Below are positions 25,461 through 34,472 of a stretch of 64,000 nucleotides of DNA, one piece after another. The stretch's first letter is position 1; every line of letters starts with the position of its first letter. The notes beneath the pieces were generated by a model. It was not told the DNA's origin, made no database searches, and saw only the letters and a program-made list of their open reading frames with translations. The DNA comes from Tistrella mobilis (GTDB taxonomy: Bacteria; Pseudomonadota; Alphaproteobacteria; Tistrellales; Tistrellaceae): the NCBI RefSeq assembly GCF_039634785.1, contig NZ_JBBIAB010000019.1, positions 29,501 through 93,500 on the forward strand, read 5' to 3'. The position numbers were made by a program, and so were the translations under genes.

Positions 25461-27191
25461 TTAGCTTCGATTTTCGAAGCTATCTCCGGGCGCGACGGAA
25501 GGCAAGCCCGCGACGGGCGGCACGGCATCACGGGTGGCGCGGATCATCAGGTCGCGCCAGGCCGCCATCGGCCGGACCGGCGCATCGGCGGCAAGCGTCA
25601 GACCGGGGGTCAGCCCCTCGGCCTGGAAGGCGCGGATCAGGCCGGCATCGCGGGCGATCACATGGATCGGCACGCTGTGCGGGGCATCGGCCGGGGTGAC
25701 CAGCGGCGGCTGGTGGTCGCCGACCACGATCATCAGGGCATCTTCCGGCATGCGCTCCACGGCCCAGCGGCCGACCAGGGCCAGGGTATAGTCCAGCGCA
25801 TTGGCATAGCGTTCCGCCCAGACGGCCGTGTCGCGGGCAAAGGGCTGGCCCTCGGGCGGGGCCGCGGTCTCGAAGATCCACCCGCCGGCGGCGCCCGCCA
25901 TCGACCAGTCGTCGAGCAGCGGCGGCAGCGGCCCCCAGGGGTGATGGCTGGTGATCATGGCGAATTCGAGGAAGAGCGGCGGCCGGTCGACGGGTGCCTG
26001 TTCCTCGGCGGCATAGCGGTCCAGCGCATACTGATCCGGCACCGTCGGCCAGCCGAAAGCCGGGCCGCGATAGTCGAGTGCCGCCGCATCCATCACCCGG
26101 TCATAGCCGAAGGCGGCCGCCTCGGGCCAGGTTTCGCGGATGGCCGGCATCAGCGCCACCGTCCGCCAGCCGGCGCGGCCGAACAGATCGACCAGCGTCG
26201 TGCGCCCGGCCGAGAGCGCATAGTCATAGGCCCGCTGCCGGTCGAGCGTCAGGCCCGAAAGCAGCGTGCCATGGGCCAGCCAGGACTGGCCGCCGACGAC
26301 GGGGCTGTCCAGCCAGCCGCTCACCACCCGGAAGCCCGCGGCATCGAGCCTGTGCCCCAGATCCGCCAGCCGCCGGCCCACCGCATCGCGGATCCGCGGA
26401 TCGTGATGGGCCGACCAGCCATAGCTTTCCATGAAGAACAGGTTCACGTCGCGGCCGCGCAGCCGCGGAAACAGGGCCGGCCCCGGCAGGTGAGCTGCGG
26501 GATCATCCGCCACCGCCGCGGCAAGCTCCGCCTCGATCCGGGCCCGTGCCTTCAACGCATCGGCCTGGAAGGCGGCGAGCCGCAGCGCCCCCGCCCCCAC
26601 CGGTCCGCCGGTCTGGCTGGCGGCCCCGACCACCTGGCCCAGCGCCAGCATGCCGCCCAGCACCGCGACGGTCATCGCCGGCCGGCGGCCGCCGGTCAGA
26701 TGGCGCCGGGCCAGGATCTGGCCGCGCCGGGCGAGCAGATAGACCGCCACCGCCGGCAGGATCCAGAAGCCGAGCACGGCGGCGAGCCGCGCCGGATCAC
26801 CCGCCAGCACATCCCAGAGCGCCGGCATCAGATAGAGATCGCGACCGAGATCGAGCGGCCGGCCCGCGGCGGCATGGGCGACCAGATCGGCGCCGCGCAG
26901 CAGCACCAGTGCCGCCAGACCGGCCGCCGCCAGCCGGAGCAGGAAACCCGGCAGCCAGCGTTCGGCCTGTGCCGGGCTGCGGGCCAGGCCGCTGCCGCGG
27001 GTGACGGGAAAGCCCCCCGGCAGGGCCAGGGCGAGCAGGATGACCGCCGCCACCTCGACCGACAGGCGGAAATGGGCCGGCGTGAACCAGGCATCGAAGC
27101 GCGCCGGCATGTTGACCAGCAGGCCGGCCAGGATCCAGACCAGCAGCAGGCGGGCAAGGCCGGCAGCGAAGCTTGTGGGGGGCTGTCTCAC
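25461..27191 (-). CDS. Membrane-anchored sulfatase/phosphoglycerol-transferase-like protein
   Basis: The protein of about 576 residues has four or five N-terminal membrane segments (residues 1-190) and a C-terminal alkaline-phosphatase-superfamily domain with NLFFMESYG as first metal site, GGQSWLAHGTLLSG near the expected nucleophile, and VVGDHQPP as the late metal ligands. Relatives such as LtaS modify envelope polymers. The longest frame begins at an ATG at 27287 without a ribosome site. A GTG at 27191 has GAGGA ten bases upstream and fits the membrane segment better, so I prefer it. Confidence 0.78.
   Translation of the reverse strand: MRQPPTSFAAGLARLLLVWILAGLLVNMPARFDAWFTPAHFRLSVEVAAVILLALALPGGFPVTRGSGLARSPAQAERWLPGFLLRLAAAGLAALVLLRGADLVAHAAAGRPLDLGRDLYLMPALWDVLAGDPARLAAVLGFWILPAVAVYLLARRGQILARRHLTGGRRPAMTVAVLGGMLALGQVVGAASQTGGPVGAGALRLAAFQADALKARARIEAELAAAVADDPAAHLPGPALFPRLRGRDVNLFFMESYGWSAHHDPRIRDAVGRRLADLGHRLDAAGFRVVSGWLDSPVVGGQSWLAHGTLLSGLTLDRQRAYDYALSAGRTTLVDLFGRAGWRTVALMPAIRETWPEAAAFGYDRVMDAAALDYRGPAFGWPTVPDQYALDRYAAEEQAPVDRPPLFLEFAMITSHHPWGPLPPLLDDWSMAGAAGGWIFETAAPPEGQPFARDTAVWAERYANALDYTLALVGRWAVERMPEDALMIVVGDHQPPLVTPADAPHSVPIHVIARDAGLIRAFQAEGLTPGLTLAADAPVRPMAAWRDLMIRATRDAVPPVAGLPSVAPGDSFENRS
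25462..25482. promoter_or_regulatory. Inverted repeat upstream of the nitronate monooxygenase
   Basis: Arms TAGCTTCGA and TCGAAGCTA are separated by TTT and match perfectly. They cover the last codons of the sulfatase gene, 57-77 bases before the nitronate monooxygenase start. This may be an operator, perhaps for the HxlR protein, or a weak terminator for the sulfatase gene. Confidence 0.4.
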
Positions 27192-27304
27192 CGCGGGGCG
27201 ATCCTCGGCAGCACGGGAGGCGGGGGCGCAGAAGGCGGGGGCGGCAGGCAGACGCCCTGGAAGTGGAAGAAGATGGGCCGACGCCATACGTGATCAAGCC
27301 CATA

Positions 27305-27360
27305 CGCGGTCAAGACGGGGCGCGGTCAAGACGGGGCACGGTCAAGGCGGGGCGCGATCA
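27305..27360. repeat. 16-bp tandem repeat, about 3.4 copies
   Basis: The unit CGGTCAAGACGGGGCG (phases at 27307, 27323, 27339, and a partial one at 27355) repeats with few changes between the 3' end of the TIGR02444-like gene and the start of the sulfatase gene. Such short arrays vary in copy number by slippage. A role in expression is possible but not shown. Confidence 0.7.
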
Positions 27361-27927
27361 GGCCCGGCCTTCCGTCTCCCCCCGCGGAATGGCCGGGCCC
27401 ATGCTGGCCACCAGCCCGTCCCGCACCCGGGCCCAGCCGTCGGGCAGGGCCACCAGCAGCGTCCCATAGAGATCCAGCATGCGGGCAAAGGCGGTGCGGC
27501 CGTCTTCCCCCGCGCCGAGCGGCCGGGCGAGGCCGTCCAGCACCGGTGCCAGGGCATCGAGCATGGCGGTCTCTGCCGCAATCTCGTGGGCGAGCAGGCC
27601 GTCGCCGATCGCCCGGGCACGATCCGCCGCCATGCCGGCCATGACCGGGGCATCGCCGCGCAGCCGCCGGCGCAGGGCGCGCAGCGGCCGCACCACCTCG
27701 GCCCGCCAGCCGGCGGCTGCCGCATCCAGCGCCGCAATGCCATGCGCGTCCAGCCGGCGGCCGGTTGCGGCCACATGGTGGAAGGCCAGGATCAGCACCA
27801 CATCGGCGCCATGGCCGTCCTGGGCCTCAAGACAGACCTCGCGCGCCGACGGCCGGCCATAAACCGCATGGGCATGGCGGCCAAGGGGGGTTTGCGGCGT
27901 GGAGGGGGCAGGCACGGGGCTGGGCAT
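27358..27927 (-). CDS. TIGR02444-family protein of unknown function
   Basis: The 189-residue protein has a short Pro-rich start followed by a helical region ([32 protein letters not shown]) that matches my memory of the TIGR02444/DUF2390 family. No catalytic motif is seen. The ATG at 27927 has GGAAG nine bases upstream; a second ATG at 27936 is possible. It is divergent from purE, with about 166 bases between the starts. Confidence 0.7.
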   Translation of the reverse strand: MPSPVPAPSTPQTPLGRHAHAVYGRPSAREVCLEAQDGHGADVVLILAFHHVAATGRRLDAHGIAALDAAAAGWRAEVVRPLRALRRRLRGDAPVMAGMAADRARAIGDGLLAHEIAAETAMLDALAPVLDGLARPLGAGEDGRTAFARMLDLYGTLLVALPDGWARVRDGLVASMGPAIPRGETEGRA

Positions 27928-28093
27928 GATGCGCATCTTCCGGCAATGTCTTGAGAGGGGGCGTGCTGGGCTTATGCGTCGGCGCGAGTATACACGGCCG
28001 GGCGGTGTTTGTATGATCCGCGGCCCCCGATCCCTCCTGAAGGTCCGGCAGCCGCGCCGGCCCGATCCGCCAGAGACAGAAGGACAAGGCTTC

Positions 28094-28618
28094 ATGACCG
28101 GAACGCCCGCCGGAACGCCCGCCGCCACCTCTCCCCTGGTCGGCATCGTGATGGGCAGCCAATCCGACTGGGCCACCATGCGCCATGCCGCGGTGCTGCT
28201 GGAACGTTTCGGCATCCCGCACGAGGTGCGCATCGTTTCGGCCCATCGCACGCCGCAGCGCATGGCCGATTACGCCGCCGCCGCGCGCGGCCGGGGCCTG
28301 CAGGTCATCATCGCCGGTGCCGGCGGCGCCGCCCATCTGCCGGGCATGATCGCCGCCCAGACCAGCGTGCCGGTCTTCGGCGTGCCGGTGCAGAGCAAGG
28401 CGCTGAACGGCATGGACAGCCTGCTGTCGATCGTGCAGATGCCGGCCGGCATCCCCGTCGGCACGCTGGCGATCGGCGAGGCGGGCGCCAAGAATGCCGC
28501 CCTGCTCGCCGCCGCCGTGGTCGCCAACCACGATGCCGCCGTGCTGGAGGCGCTGGAAGCCTTCCGCGCCGAGCAGACCGACGGCGTGGCGCTGGAACCG
28601 GTCGACGACCAGGCCTGA
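28094..28618 (+). CDS. purE: 5-(carboxyamino)imidazole ribonucleotide mutase
   Basis: The 174-residue class I PurE has the signature [14 protein letters not shown], the SAHRTP motif and the [11 protein letters not shown] segment. It moves the carboxylate of N5-CAIR to give CAIR in purine synthesis. The start at 28094 follows AAGGACAAGG. purK begins 41 bases after the stop, forming the usual purEK pair. About twelve extra residues precede the core. Confidence 0.95.
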   Translation: MTGTPAGTPAATSPLVGIVMGSQSDWATMRHAAVLLERFGIPHEVRIVSAHRTPQRMADYAAAARGRGLQVIIAGAGGAAHLPGMIAAQTSVPVFGVPVQSKALNGMDSLLSIVQMPAGIPVGTLAIGEAGAKNAALLAAAVVANHDAAVLEALEAFRAEQTDGVALEPVDDQA

Positions 28619-28659
28619 GCCGCCTTCTCATCTTCCCTCACCCTGTACGGACGACCCCG

Positions 28660-29769
28660 ATGACCGATCGCACCACCACCCCCGCCCCGCTCGCCCCCGG
28701 TTCGGTGATCGGCATCATGGGCGGCGGACAGCTTGGCCGGATGGCTGCGATCGCGGCCGCGCGGATGGGCTACAAGGTCCATGTCTATGCCCCCGAAGCG
28801 GAAAGCCCGGCCGCCGAGGTGGCCGATGCCTGGACCCGTGCGGCCTGGGATGATGCGGCCGCCCTCGACGCCTTCGCGGCCGCCGTGGATGTGGTGACCT
28901 TCGAGTTCGAGAACGTGCCCGCGGCAAGCGTCGCCGGGCTGGCGGCGAAGCGCCCGGTGCGCCCGGCCTGGACGGTGCTGGAGACCACCCAGGACCGCCT
29001 GTCCGAGAAGGATTTCGTCAACCGGCTGGGCATCGGCACGGCGCCCTATGCCCGGGTGGACGATGTCGACGGGCTGGTGGCCGCGATCGAGAGGCTGGGC
29101 CGGCCGGCCATCCTGAAGACCCGCACGCTCGGCTATGACGGCAAGGGTCAGGCCCGCATTGCGGCCGAGGGCGACATCCGCGCCGCGGCCGAGGCCGCCT
29201 TCGCAACGATCGGTGGCCGGCCGGCGATCCTTGAAGGCATGGTCGATTTCGGCTGCGAGATCTCGGTCATCGTCGCCCGCTCTCCCGCAGGCGAGGTGCG
29301 CTGCTTCGAGCCGGCCGAGAACGAGCATCGCAACGGCATCCTGCATCTGAGCCGCGTGCCGGCGCGGGTGGCCGAGGCCACCGCCGTCGAGGCGCAGCGC
29401 ATCGCGCTGGCGCTGGCCGATGCCTTCGGTCTGGAGGGGCTGCTGGCGGTGGAGATGTTCGTCACCCGCGACGGCCGGGTGCTGGTCAACGAAATGGCGC
29501 CGCGGCCGCATAATTCGGGACACTGGTCGTTCGACGCCGCCGCGACCAGCCAGTTCGAGCAGTTCATCCGCGCGGTCGCCGACCTGCCGCTGGGCGATCC
29601 CGCGCGGCTGGTCGATGCCGAAATGGAAAACCTGCTGGGCGACGATGTCGACCGCTGGCGCGAGATCCTGGCCGAGCCGCGCGCCAAGCTGCATCTCTAC
29701 GGCAAGAGCGAGGCCAAGCCGGGCCGCAAGATGGGGCATGTCACCCGGCTCGGCACCGCGCGCAGCTGA
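28660..29769 (+). CDS. purK: 5-(carboxyamino)imidazole ribonucleotide synthase
   Basis: This 369-residue ATP-grasp enzyme starts with the motif IGIMGGGQLGRMAAIAAARMGYKV, has the ATP-grasp residues KTRTLGYDGKGQ, and ends with the EMAPRPHNSGHWS metal site. It makes N5-CAIR from AIR, ATP and bicarbonate, the step before PurE. The reading frame is open much further upstream through purE in another frame, but homology and length fix the start at 28660. Confidence 0.95.
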   Translation: MTDRTTTPAPLAPGSVIGIMGGGQLGRMAAIAAARMGYKVHVYAPEAESPAAEVADAWTRAAWDDAAALDAFAAAVDVVTFEFENVPAASVAGLAAKRPVRPAWTVLETTQDRLSEKDFVNRLGIGTAPYARVDDVDGLVAAIERLGRPAILKTRTLGYDGKGQARIAAEGDIRAAAEAAFATIGGRPAILEGMVDFGCEISVIVARSPAGEVRCFEPAENEHRNGILHLSRVPARVAEATAVEAQRIALALADAFGLEGLLAVEMFVTRDGRVLVNEMAPRPHNSGHWSFDAAATSQFEQFIRAVADLPLGDPARLVDAEMENLLGDDVDRWREILAEPRAKLHLYGKSEAKPGRKMGHVTRLGTARS

Positions 29770-29784
29770 CGGGCGGGCGGGGGC

Positions 29785-30558
29785 TCAGCGCCCCCGCATC
29801 CGCAGGGAATTGCGGCCGGCGAAGCGGCTGCCGCCGGGCAGGAAGCGGCGCGGATCGGGCAGCATCTTTTCCACCCGGCCGCGGACCTTCTGGATGCGCA
29901 TCACATCGGCAATCCGCCGGTCCAGGAAGGCGCGGGTGTCGGCGAAGCCTTCGCTTCTGTCGTCCAGCCAGACCGCGAGCGTCGAGCTGTAGACCGCAGC
30001 CAGGGTCGCGCGCTTGGTGTAGAAGCTGAAATCGGTCGCGGTGTCGCCCGCCGCCCACCACATCGCATCGACCGTGCGATAGAGCGTCTTCAGGCCGAGG
30101 GCGGCATTCTGCGGCAGGGCGAGCAGGCCGAGCGCGGTGCGGATCGCCTCGCGATGGGGCAGGTTCTGCTCCAGCCGCACCAGAACCGCGGTGGTGATGC
30201 GGCTGCGGATCGGCAGCGACGGCAGATCGATCCGCTCCAGCTCCGCCGCCATCCGCCGGTCGGCATAGTCGCAGAAATGCACGATCAGATCGATCCGCCC
30301 GCGCGGGAACAGCCGGCGGGTGGCGGCGGCGTCGAAGCCGGCGGCCTGGCCGGCGCGACGGACCAGGTCATCCGTCCAGCCGTCGAAGGGCACATCGGGC
30401 AGCGCCTGTTCCAGCACCGCATCGCGGTCGCGGAGCAGCTGCGGCACGCCGGCTTCAAGCTCCCCCGCCCCGCCGGTTTCGGTATCTGAGGGCGGCAGAA
30501 CCCCGGCCTCGTCGTCAGCGCCCGTCTGGTCGCGGGTACGTCCGTCGTCTGCGGTCAT
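29785..30558 (-). CDS. COQ9-family ubiquinone biosynthesis protein
   Basis: The 257-residue protein has an acidic, low-complexity N-terminus (residues 1-45) and a TetR-like helical fold with the COQ9 pattern SRITTAVLVRLEQNLPHREAIRTAL and TDFSFYTKRATLAAVYSSTLAVWLDDRSEG. COQ9 proteins bind lipids and assist ubiquinone hydroxylation. The family was first named for being transcribed divergently from rpsU, and rpsU is indeed nearby, with tenA in between. Confidence 0.9.
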   Translation of the reverse strand: MTADDGRTRDQTGADDEAGVLPPSDTETGGAGELEAGVPQLLRDRDAVLEQALPDVPFDGWTDDLVRRAGQAAGFDAAATRRLFPRGRIDLIVHFCDYADRRMAAELERIDLPSLPIRSRITTAVLVRLEQNLPHREAIRTALGLLALPQNAALGLKTLYRTVDAMWWAAGDTATDFSFYTKRATLAAVYSSTLAVWLDDRSEGFADTRAFLDRRIADVMRIQKVRGRVEKMLPDPRRFLPGGSRFAGRNSLRMRGR

Positions 30559-30640
30559 CTTCCGTCTCCCTCAGGATCGGCATGGTCGTCGCGGCACCAT
30601 GCCAGATCAGCTAGCGTCGCAAGCCTGCGCCGTCAACGGG

Positions 30641-31312
30641 TCATGCCGCCGCATAAGCCGCATCGAAGAAGGCGCGTTCCGCCGAAACCGCGCGCCGGAA
30701 CAGATCTTCGACCCGCGCCCGGGCCGCATCATCCAGCATGGGGCCCACCCGGTCGAGTTCCGAGACCAGCCAGCCCACGAACTCCCGGAAGAACGGGTTG
30801 TCGTGGAGCGTGATCCATTCGGCATGCTCGAAGCGCGGCGGCAGGCGGCCTCCGGCCCGCTCGGCCCAGGAGAGATAGCTCCATTCCGCCACCACCAGCA
30901 CCGCCAGACAGCAGGCATAGTCGGCCGTCAGCCGCGCCTCGGCCATCAGCGCCTTGAAGGTGGCGGTTGCCGGGTGGTCGGGCAGGTCCGCCCGCATCGC
31001 CTCGTCCACGCCCAGTGCCTTGAAGGCCCGGAGGAAATAGTCGTTCTCGTCGCTGGTGACCATGGCGGCGAAGCGGCAGAGCGGGATCCGCGCCTCGAAG
31101 CGGTCGGCCGAGGCGATGGCCGCGCCCAGCAGGGCCACGAATGCGTCGATGAACCGGTGATCCTGAACCAGATAACGGGCGAGCACCGCATCATCCAGCG
31201 TGCCGGCGATCAGCTCGTCGGTGAAGCGGTGGCCGGTGACCGCGCTCCAGTCGGGCTCGGCGGCGGCACGCAGGCTGAGGCTGAAACGCGCCTCGGCGGG
31301 GCTGGCGGACAT
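30641..31312 (-). CDS. TenA-family (thiaminase II-like) protein
   Basis: The 223-residue all-helical protein has the TenA features FTDELIAGTLDDAVLARYLVQDHRFIDAFVALLG and YACCLAVLVVAEWSYLSWA, where one Cys may correspond to the catalytic Cys of TenA. The family salvages thiamine pyrimidines. The ATG at 31312 has GGGAG eight bases upstream; the frame up to 31897 overlaps rpsU and is rejected. No other thiamine gene is nearby, so activity is inferred from family only. Confidence 0.8.
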   Translation of the reverse strand: MSASPAEARFSLSLRAAAEPDWSAVTGHRFTDELIAGTLDDAVLARYLVQDHRFIDAFVALLGAAIASADRFEARIPLCRFAAMVTSDENDYFLRAFKALGVDEAMRADLPDHPATATFKALMAEARLTADYACCLAVLVVAEWSYLSWAERAGGRLPPRFEHAEWITLHDNPFFREFVGWLVSELDRVGPMLDDAARARVEDLFRRAVSAERAFFDAAYAAA

Positions 31313-31351
31313 CTGGCATCTCCCTGGGTCTTCTGATCCGGCCACACGCCC

Positions 31352-31380
31352 TTGCCGGCGTGGGCCCCTTCCCCTATACT
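31352..31380 (+). promoter_or_regulatory. Sigma-70-type promoter for rpsU
   Basis: TTGCCG (31352-31357) and TATACT (31375-31380) are spaced by exactly 17 bases and face rpsU. Transcription would begin near 31387, leaving an unusually long leader of about 238 bases before the rpsU start codon. Confidence 0.6.
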
Positions 31381-31624
31381 CGGTTTCGAACAAACACGCA
31401 CGCCGTCGGGATCTCGGGACGAGAGGCTGGGAGGCCACTCGTGCCGGCTTTCGTTTCGCAACGGTCGAATCGGTTTGACTTTCATCCGTCGCCCCGGTAC
31501 CAAAGGCGGCCGATGGTCGCCGAGGGTTTCGGTGGTCGTGATCTGTCGCGGTGCTTCGCGACGGGCCCGGACGGAGGACGTCCGGACCGGGTTTCAATCG
31601 ACTGACAAGACGGGTGTAGACTTG

Positions 31625-31831
31625 GTGCAGGTCATCGTTCGCGACAACAATGTCGACCAGGCGCTTCGCGCGCTGAAGAAGAAGATGCAGCGTGAAGGCA
31701 TCTTCCGCGAGATGAAGATGCGTCGGCATTATGAGAAGCCGTCGGAGAAGCGCGCCCGTGAGGATGCGGAGGCCGTTCGTCGCGCCCGCAAGCTCGCGAT
31801 GAAGCGTGCGCAGCGCGAGGGCCTGCTCTGA
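31625..31831 (+). CDS. rpsU: Small ribosomal subunit protein bS21
   Basis: The 68-residue basic protein reads [19 protein letters not shown] after the start, the standard bS21 sequence, and ends in an Arg/Lys-rich helix. It uses GTG at 31625 as start; a TTG lies one codon earlier. The open frame extends to 31352 but the upstream part is the leader. A terminator follows at 31920. Confidence 0.95.
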   Translation: MQVIVRDNNVDQALRALKKKMQREGIFREMKMRRHYEKPSEKRAREDAEAVRRARKLAMKRAQREGLL

Positions 31832-31919
31832 GCAGCAGGCGCGTTCCGCGCCCCGACGACCGGATGCATGCCCTGAAGCCGAACCGGCCAACGGCATGAC
31901 ATGCCTGCCGTTACGAAAG

Positions 31920-31948
31920 ACCGCCCTCCTCGCGAGCGGCGGTTTTTT
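31920..31948 (+). terminator. Rho-independent terminator after rpsU
   Basis: ACCGCC (31920-31925) and GGCGGT (31938-31943) enclose an inner palindrome CTCGCGAG and are followed by a run of T residues. Confidence 0.8.
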
Positions 31949-32031
31949 GTTGCCCGGATTCCGGTGACGGGTCTAGCTTCCGCCGGCGCCCTGCCGTGCC
32001 GCCCTCCCCCCCCGGTCGTGAAGGAAGCCCG

Positions 32032-32346
32032 ATGATCCGGCATATCGTGATGTTCAGCGCAAAGACGCCGGCCGATCTCGCTGCGGTGCGCGACGGCCTC
32101 GCGATCCTGGGCGGCATTCCCCATGCCCGCCGCTTCGAGGTCGGCACGAATACCAAACGCGATGCGCTGTCGTCGGATGTCGATCTGATCGTCTATGCCG
32201 AGTTCGACGACGAGGCGGACCTCGCCGCCTACAAGGCCGACCCGCTTTATGCCGAATCGATCGCCCGCGTCCGCCATCTGCGCGATCTGCGCATCGTGGC
32301 CGATTATGTCGTCGAGGATGCCGTCATCGCCGACCGGCGCGGCTGA
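32032..32346 (+). CDS. Dabb (stress-responsive A/B barrel) domain protein
   Basis: The 104-residue protein starts MIRHIVMFSAKTPADLAAVRDGL and continues with a dimeric ferredoxin-like barrel pattern (FEVGTNTKRDALSSDVDLIVYAEFDDEADLAAYKADP). Function of the family is varied and mostly unknown. The start at 32032 has AAGGAAG seven bases upstream. Its last 43 bases overlap the 3' end of the convergent AraC gene. Confidence 0.87.
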   Translation: MIRHIVMFSAKTPADLAAVRDGLAILGGIPHARRFEVGTNTKRDALSSDVDLIVYAEFDDEADLAAYKADPLYAESIARVRHLRDLRIVADYVVEDAVIADRRG

Positions 32347-33374
32347 GACCGGGCAAAGCGCCCCGGCGTCTCTCCGGTCCAGCGCCGGAAGGCGCGGGTG
32401 AAGGCGGCGGCATCGGCATAGCCCAGCGCTATCGCCACCCGTTCGACCGCCGCCCCCTCGCCCAACAGTCGCCGGGCGCGTTCGGCCAGTGCTGCATCCC
32501 GCCGTTGCCGGAAGCTGGTTCCGGCCGCGGCCAGCCGCCTGCGCAACGACCGTTCCGACATCGCCAGCCGCCGCGCGGCCTGAACCAGATCGACCGGCGG
32601 CCCGGCCTCGTCGCGCAGCAGCACGTCGAGTGCCGCCACCGGGCCGCCGACGCTGCGCCTTGCCGCCTCGGCCAGAAAGGCCCGTTCCGCCGTGCGCGTG
32701 GCCACCGGATGGGCAAAGGGCAGCGGCCGACCGGCCAGGGCCGCATGATAGACCAGCCGATGTCCGCCGCCCCCGCCGAAGACGAGATGCGGCCCCAGAA
32801 CCTCGTGGAAACGGTCCCGGTCCTGAACCTCCGGCGGCGGCGGAATGTCGATCCCTGCCGCCATCGGCATCACCGGGGCCGCCAGCAGATCGGCGGTGAG
32901 CACGGCGGTCGAGATCAGCCCGCGCGCCACCAGAAAGCGATGCACCGCACGCGGCAGAGAGACCAGGCCGTGATCGTCCAGGGTGAAGACGATCGCCTCC
33001 CCCGGCGGATATCGGGCGGTGATCGCACTGAACGACAGGCCGAGCGTCGGCAGCCGCGCCCAGAGGGCCAGGGCGTCGGCAAAGGCCGCGCGGGTCAGCA
33101 TAGCCCAACCGAACAGGCCAAAGGCAGAGACGCGATAGCACAGCCCGGTTTCCAGCCCCAGCAGGGCCGGATCCTGGTCCGGCAGGGCGCGCAGCACCGC
33201 TTCGATCACCGCCAGTTCCTGCCAGGCCAGCACCGGGGCATCGGCCGGCCGCACGGCGTCCAGCCCGCCCGCGGCCGCGAGTGCAGCGGGATCGAGCCCG
33301 CGCCCGCGGGCCATCTCCAGGATGTTGACCACGCCCACCGGATCGCGCCGGTCGCCGGCATGGACCATCGCCAC
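32304..33374 (-). CDS. AraC-family regulator (arabinose-binding-domain type)
   Basis: The 356-residue protein has a long N-terminal ligand domain (residues about 15-210, PF12625-like) and a C-terminal double helix-turn-helix (LVQAARRLAMSERSLRRRLAAAGTSFRQRRDAALAERA, then VERVAIALGYADAAAFTRAFRRWTGETP). Members include regulators related to OruR/ArgR-like and lipase controls. It is divergent from the TauD-like dioxygenase with 143 bases between the starts, so that gene is a probable target. Confidence 0.88.
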   Translation of the reverse strand: MAMVHAGDRRDPVGVVNILEMARGRGLDPAALAAAGGLDAVRPADAPVLAWQELAVIEAVLRALPDQDPALLGLETGLCYRVSAFGLFGWAMLTRAAFADALALWARLPTLGLSFSAITARYPPGEAIVFTLDDHGLVSLPRAVHRFLVARGLISTAVLTADLLAAPVMPMAAGIDIPPPPEVQDRDRFHEVLGPHLVFGGGGGHRLVYHAALAGRPLPFAHPVATRTAERAFLAEAARRSVGGPVAALDVLLRDEAGPPVDLVQAARRLAMSERSLRRRLAAAGTSFRQRRDAALAERARRLLGEGAAVERVAIALGYADAAAFTRAFRRWTGETPGRFARSQPRRSAMTASSTT

Positions 33375-33517
33375 CCTCCTCGTCTTCAGCGGTCGATCTG
33401 GCCGATTTTATCAAGAATCCGGCCGGCTCCGCCATGGCCGCCCGGCCCTTCCGGCGGCACTCTCAACCTGTCGAAGCCGGCATCACGAACCGGCCGCCCG
33501 AAGGGAGGACATGCCCG

Positions 33518-34441
33518 ATGACCGCCAATCCGTTCTTTTCGGCCAAACCGCCGACCGCCCGCAGCAATGCGCCCCGCCCGTCGGCCCATTTCACGGCCCG
33601 GCCCCTGACCGGTGCGCTGGGTGCAGACATCACCGGCATCAACGTCGCCACGGCCCCGGATGAAGCCATCGCCGATCTGCGTGCGGCCCTGGTCCATCAT
33701 CAGGTGCTGGCCATTCGCGGGCAAAGCCTCGATCCGGCGGGCATGGAGCGGGTGGCGCTGCGCTTCGGCGCCTTCGGCCAGGATCCCTACGTGCGCCCCC
33801 TGCCCGGCTTCACCAATGTTCTGCGCCTGCTGAAAACGGCGGACGAGGCGCATCCCAATGTCTTCGGCGAGGCCTGGCACAGCGACTGGTCGTTCCTGGA
33901 CACGCCGCCGGCCTTCACCCTGCTTTATGGCCACGACGTGCCCGACTGGGGCGGCGACACCATGTTCGCCAGCCAGATCCGCGCCTGCGAGGCGCTGAGC
34001 CCGGCCATGGTCCGGCTGCTGGAACCGCTGAAGGCGGTGCACAGCGCCCGGCGCGGTTATGGCCCCGCCAGCCGCGAGGCAGTGGCCGACCGGCTGCCCA
34101 ATATGGACATCGTGGTCAGCGAGACCGCCATGGCCACCCGCCTGCACCCGGTGATCCGCACCCATCCCGAAACCGGCGCCCGCGCGCTCTATGTCAGCCC
34201 GGCCTACACCATCGGCCTCGACGGCTTCACCGATGCCGAGGCCGAAGCCCTCCTCGGCTACCTCTTCCAGCTCTCGGTCGACCCGCGCTTCACCTGCCGG
34301 GTGCGCTGGGAACCGGGCACGCTGACCATCTGGGACAACCGGTCCGTGCTGCACCTGCCGATCGGCGACTATCACGGCGCCCGCCGCGAGATGTACCGCA
34401 CCACGGTGGCAGGGGATGAGCCGGTGTTGACGCCGGTGTAA
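33518..34441 (+). CDS. TauD/TfdA-family Fe(II)/2-oxoglutarate dioxygenase
   Basis: The 307-residue enzyme carries the HxD iron motif in EAWHSDWSF (about residue 125) and the distal His in WDNRSVLHLPIGDYHGARREMYR, including the Arg that binds 2-oxoglutarate. Relatives use taurine, phenoxyacetates or alkyl sulfates; the substrate here is unclear. AGGGAGG precedes the ATG at 33518. Confidence 0.9.
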   Translation: MTANPFFSAKPPTARSNAPRPSAHFTARPLTGALGADITGINVATAPDEAIADLRAALVHHQVLAIRGQSLDPAGMERVALRFGAFGQDPYVRPLPGFTNVLRLLKTADEAHPNVFGEAWHSDWSFLDTPPAFTLLYGHDVPDWGGDTMFASQIRACEALSPAMVRLLEPLKAVHSARRGYGPASREAVADRLPNMDIVVSETAMATRLHPVIRTHPETGARALYVSPAYTIGLDGFTDAEAEALLGYLFQLSVDPRFTCRVRWEPGTLTIWDNRSVLHLPIGDYHGARREMYRTTVAGDEPVLTPV

Positions 34442-34472
34442 GTGCAGGGGCGGGAGCCCGTCACCGTCCGGA

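Noticed and set aside
24170..27293. Long plus-strand open frames opposite the nitronate monooxygenase and sulfatase genes
   Set aside because: They are antisense shadows with Arg/His-rich composition and no ribosome sites.
27305..27360. CRISPR-like array
   Set aside because: Units are contiguous and lack spacers.
28009..28659. Upstream extension of the purK frame through purE
   Set aside because: The extension is out of frame with purE and has no PurK homology; the family start is at 28660.
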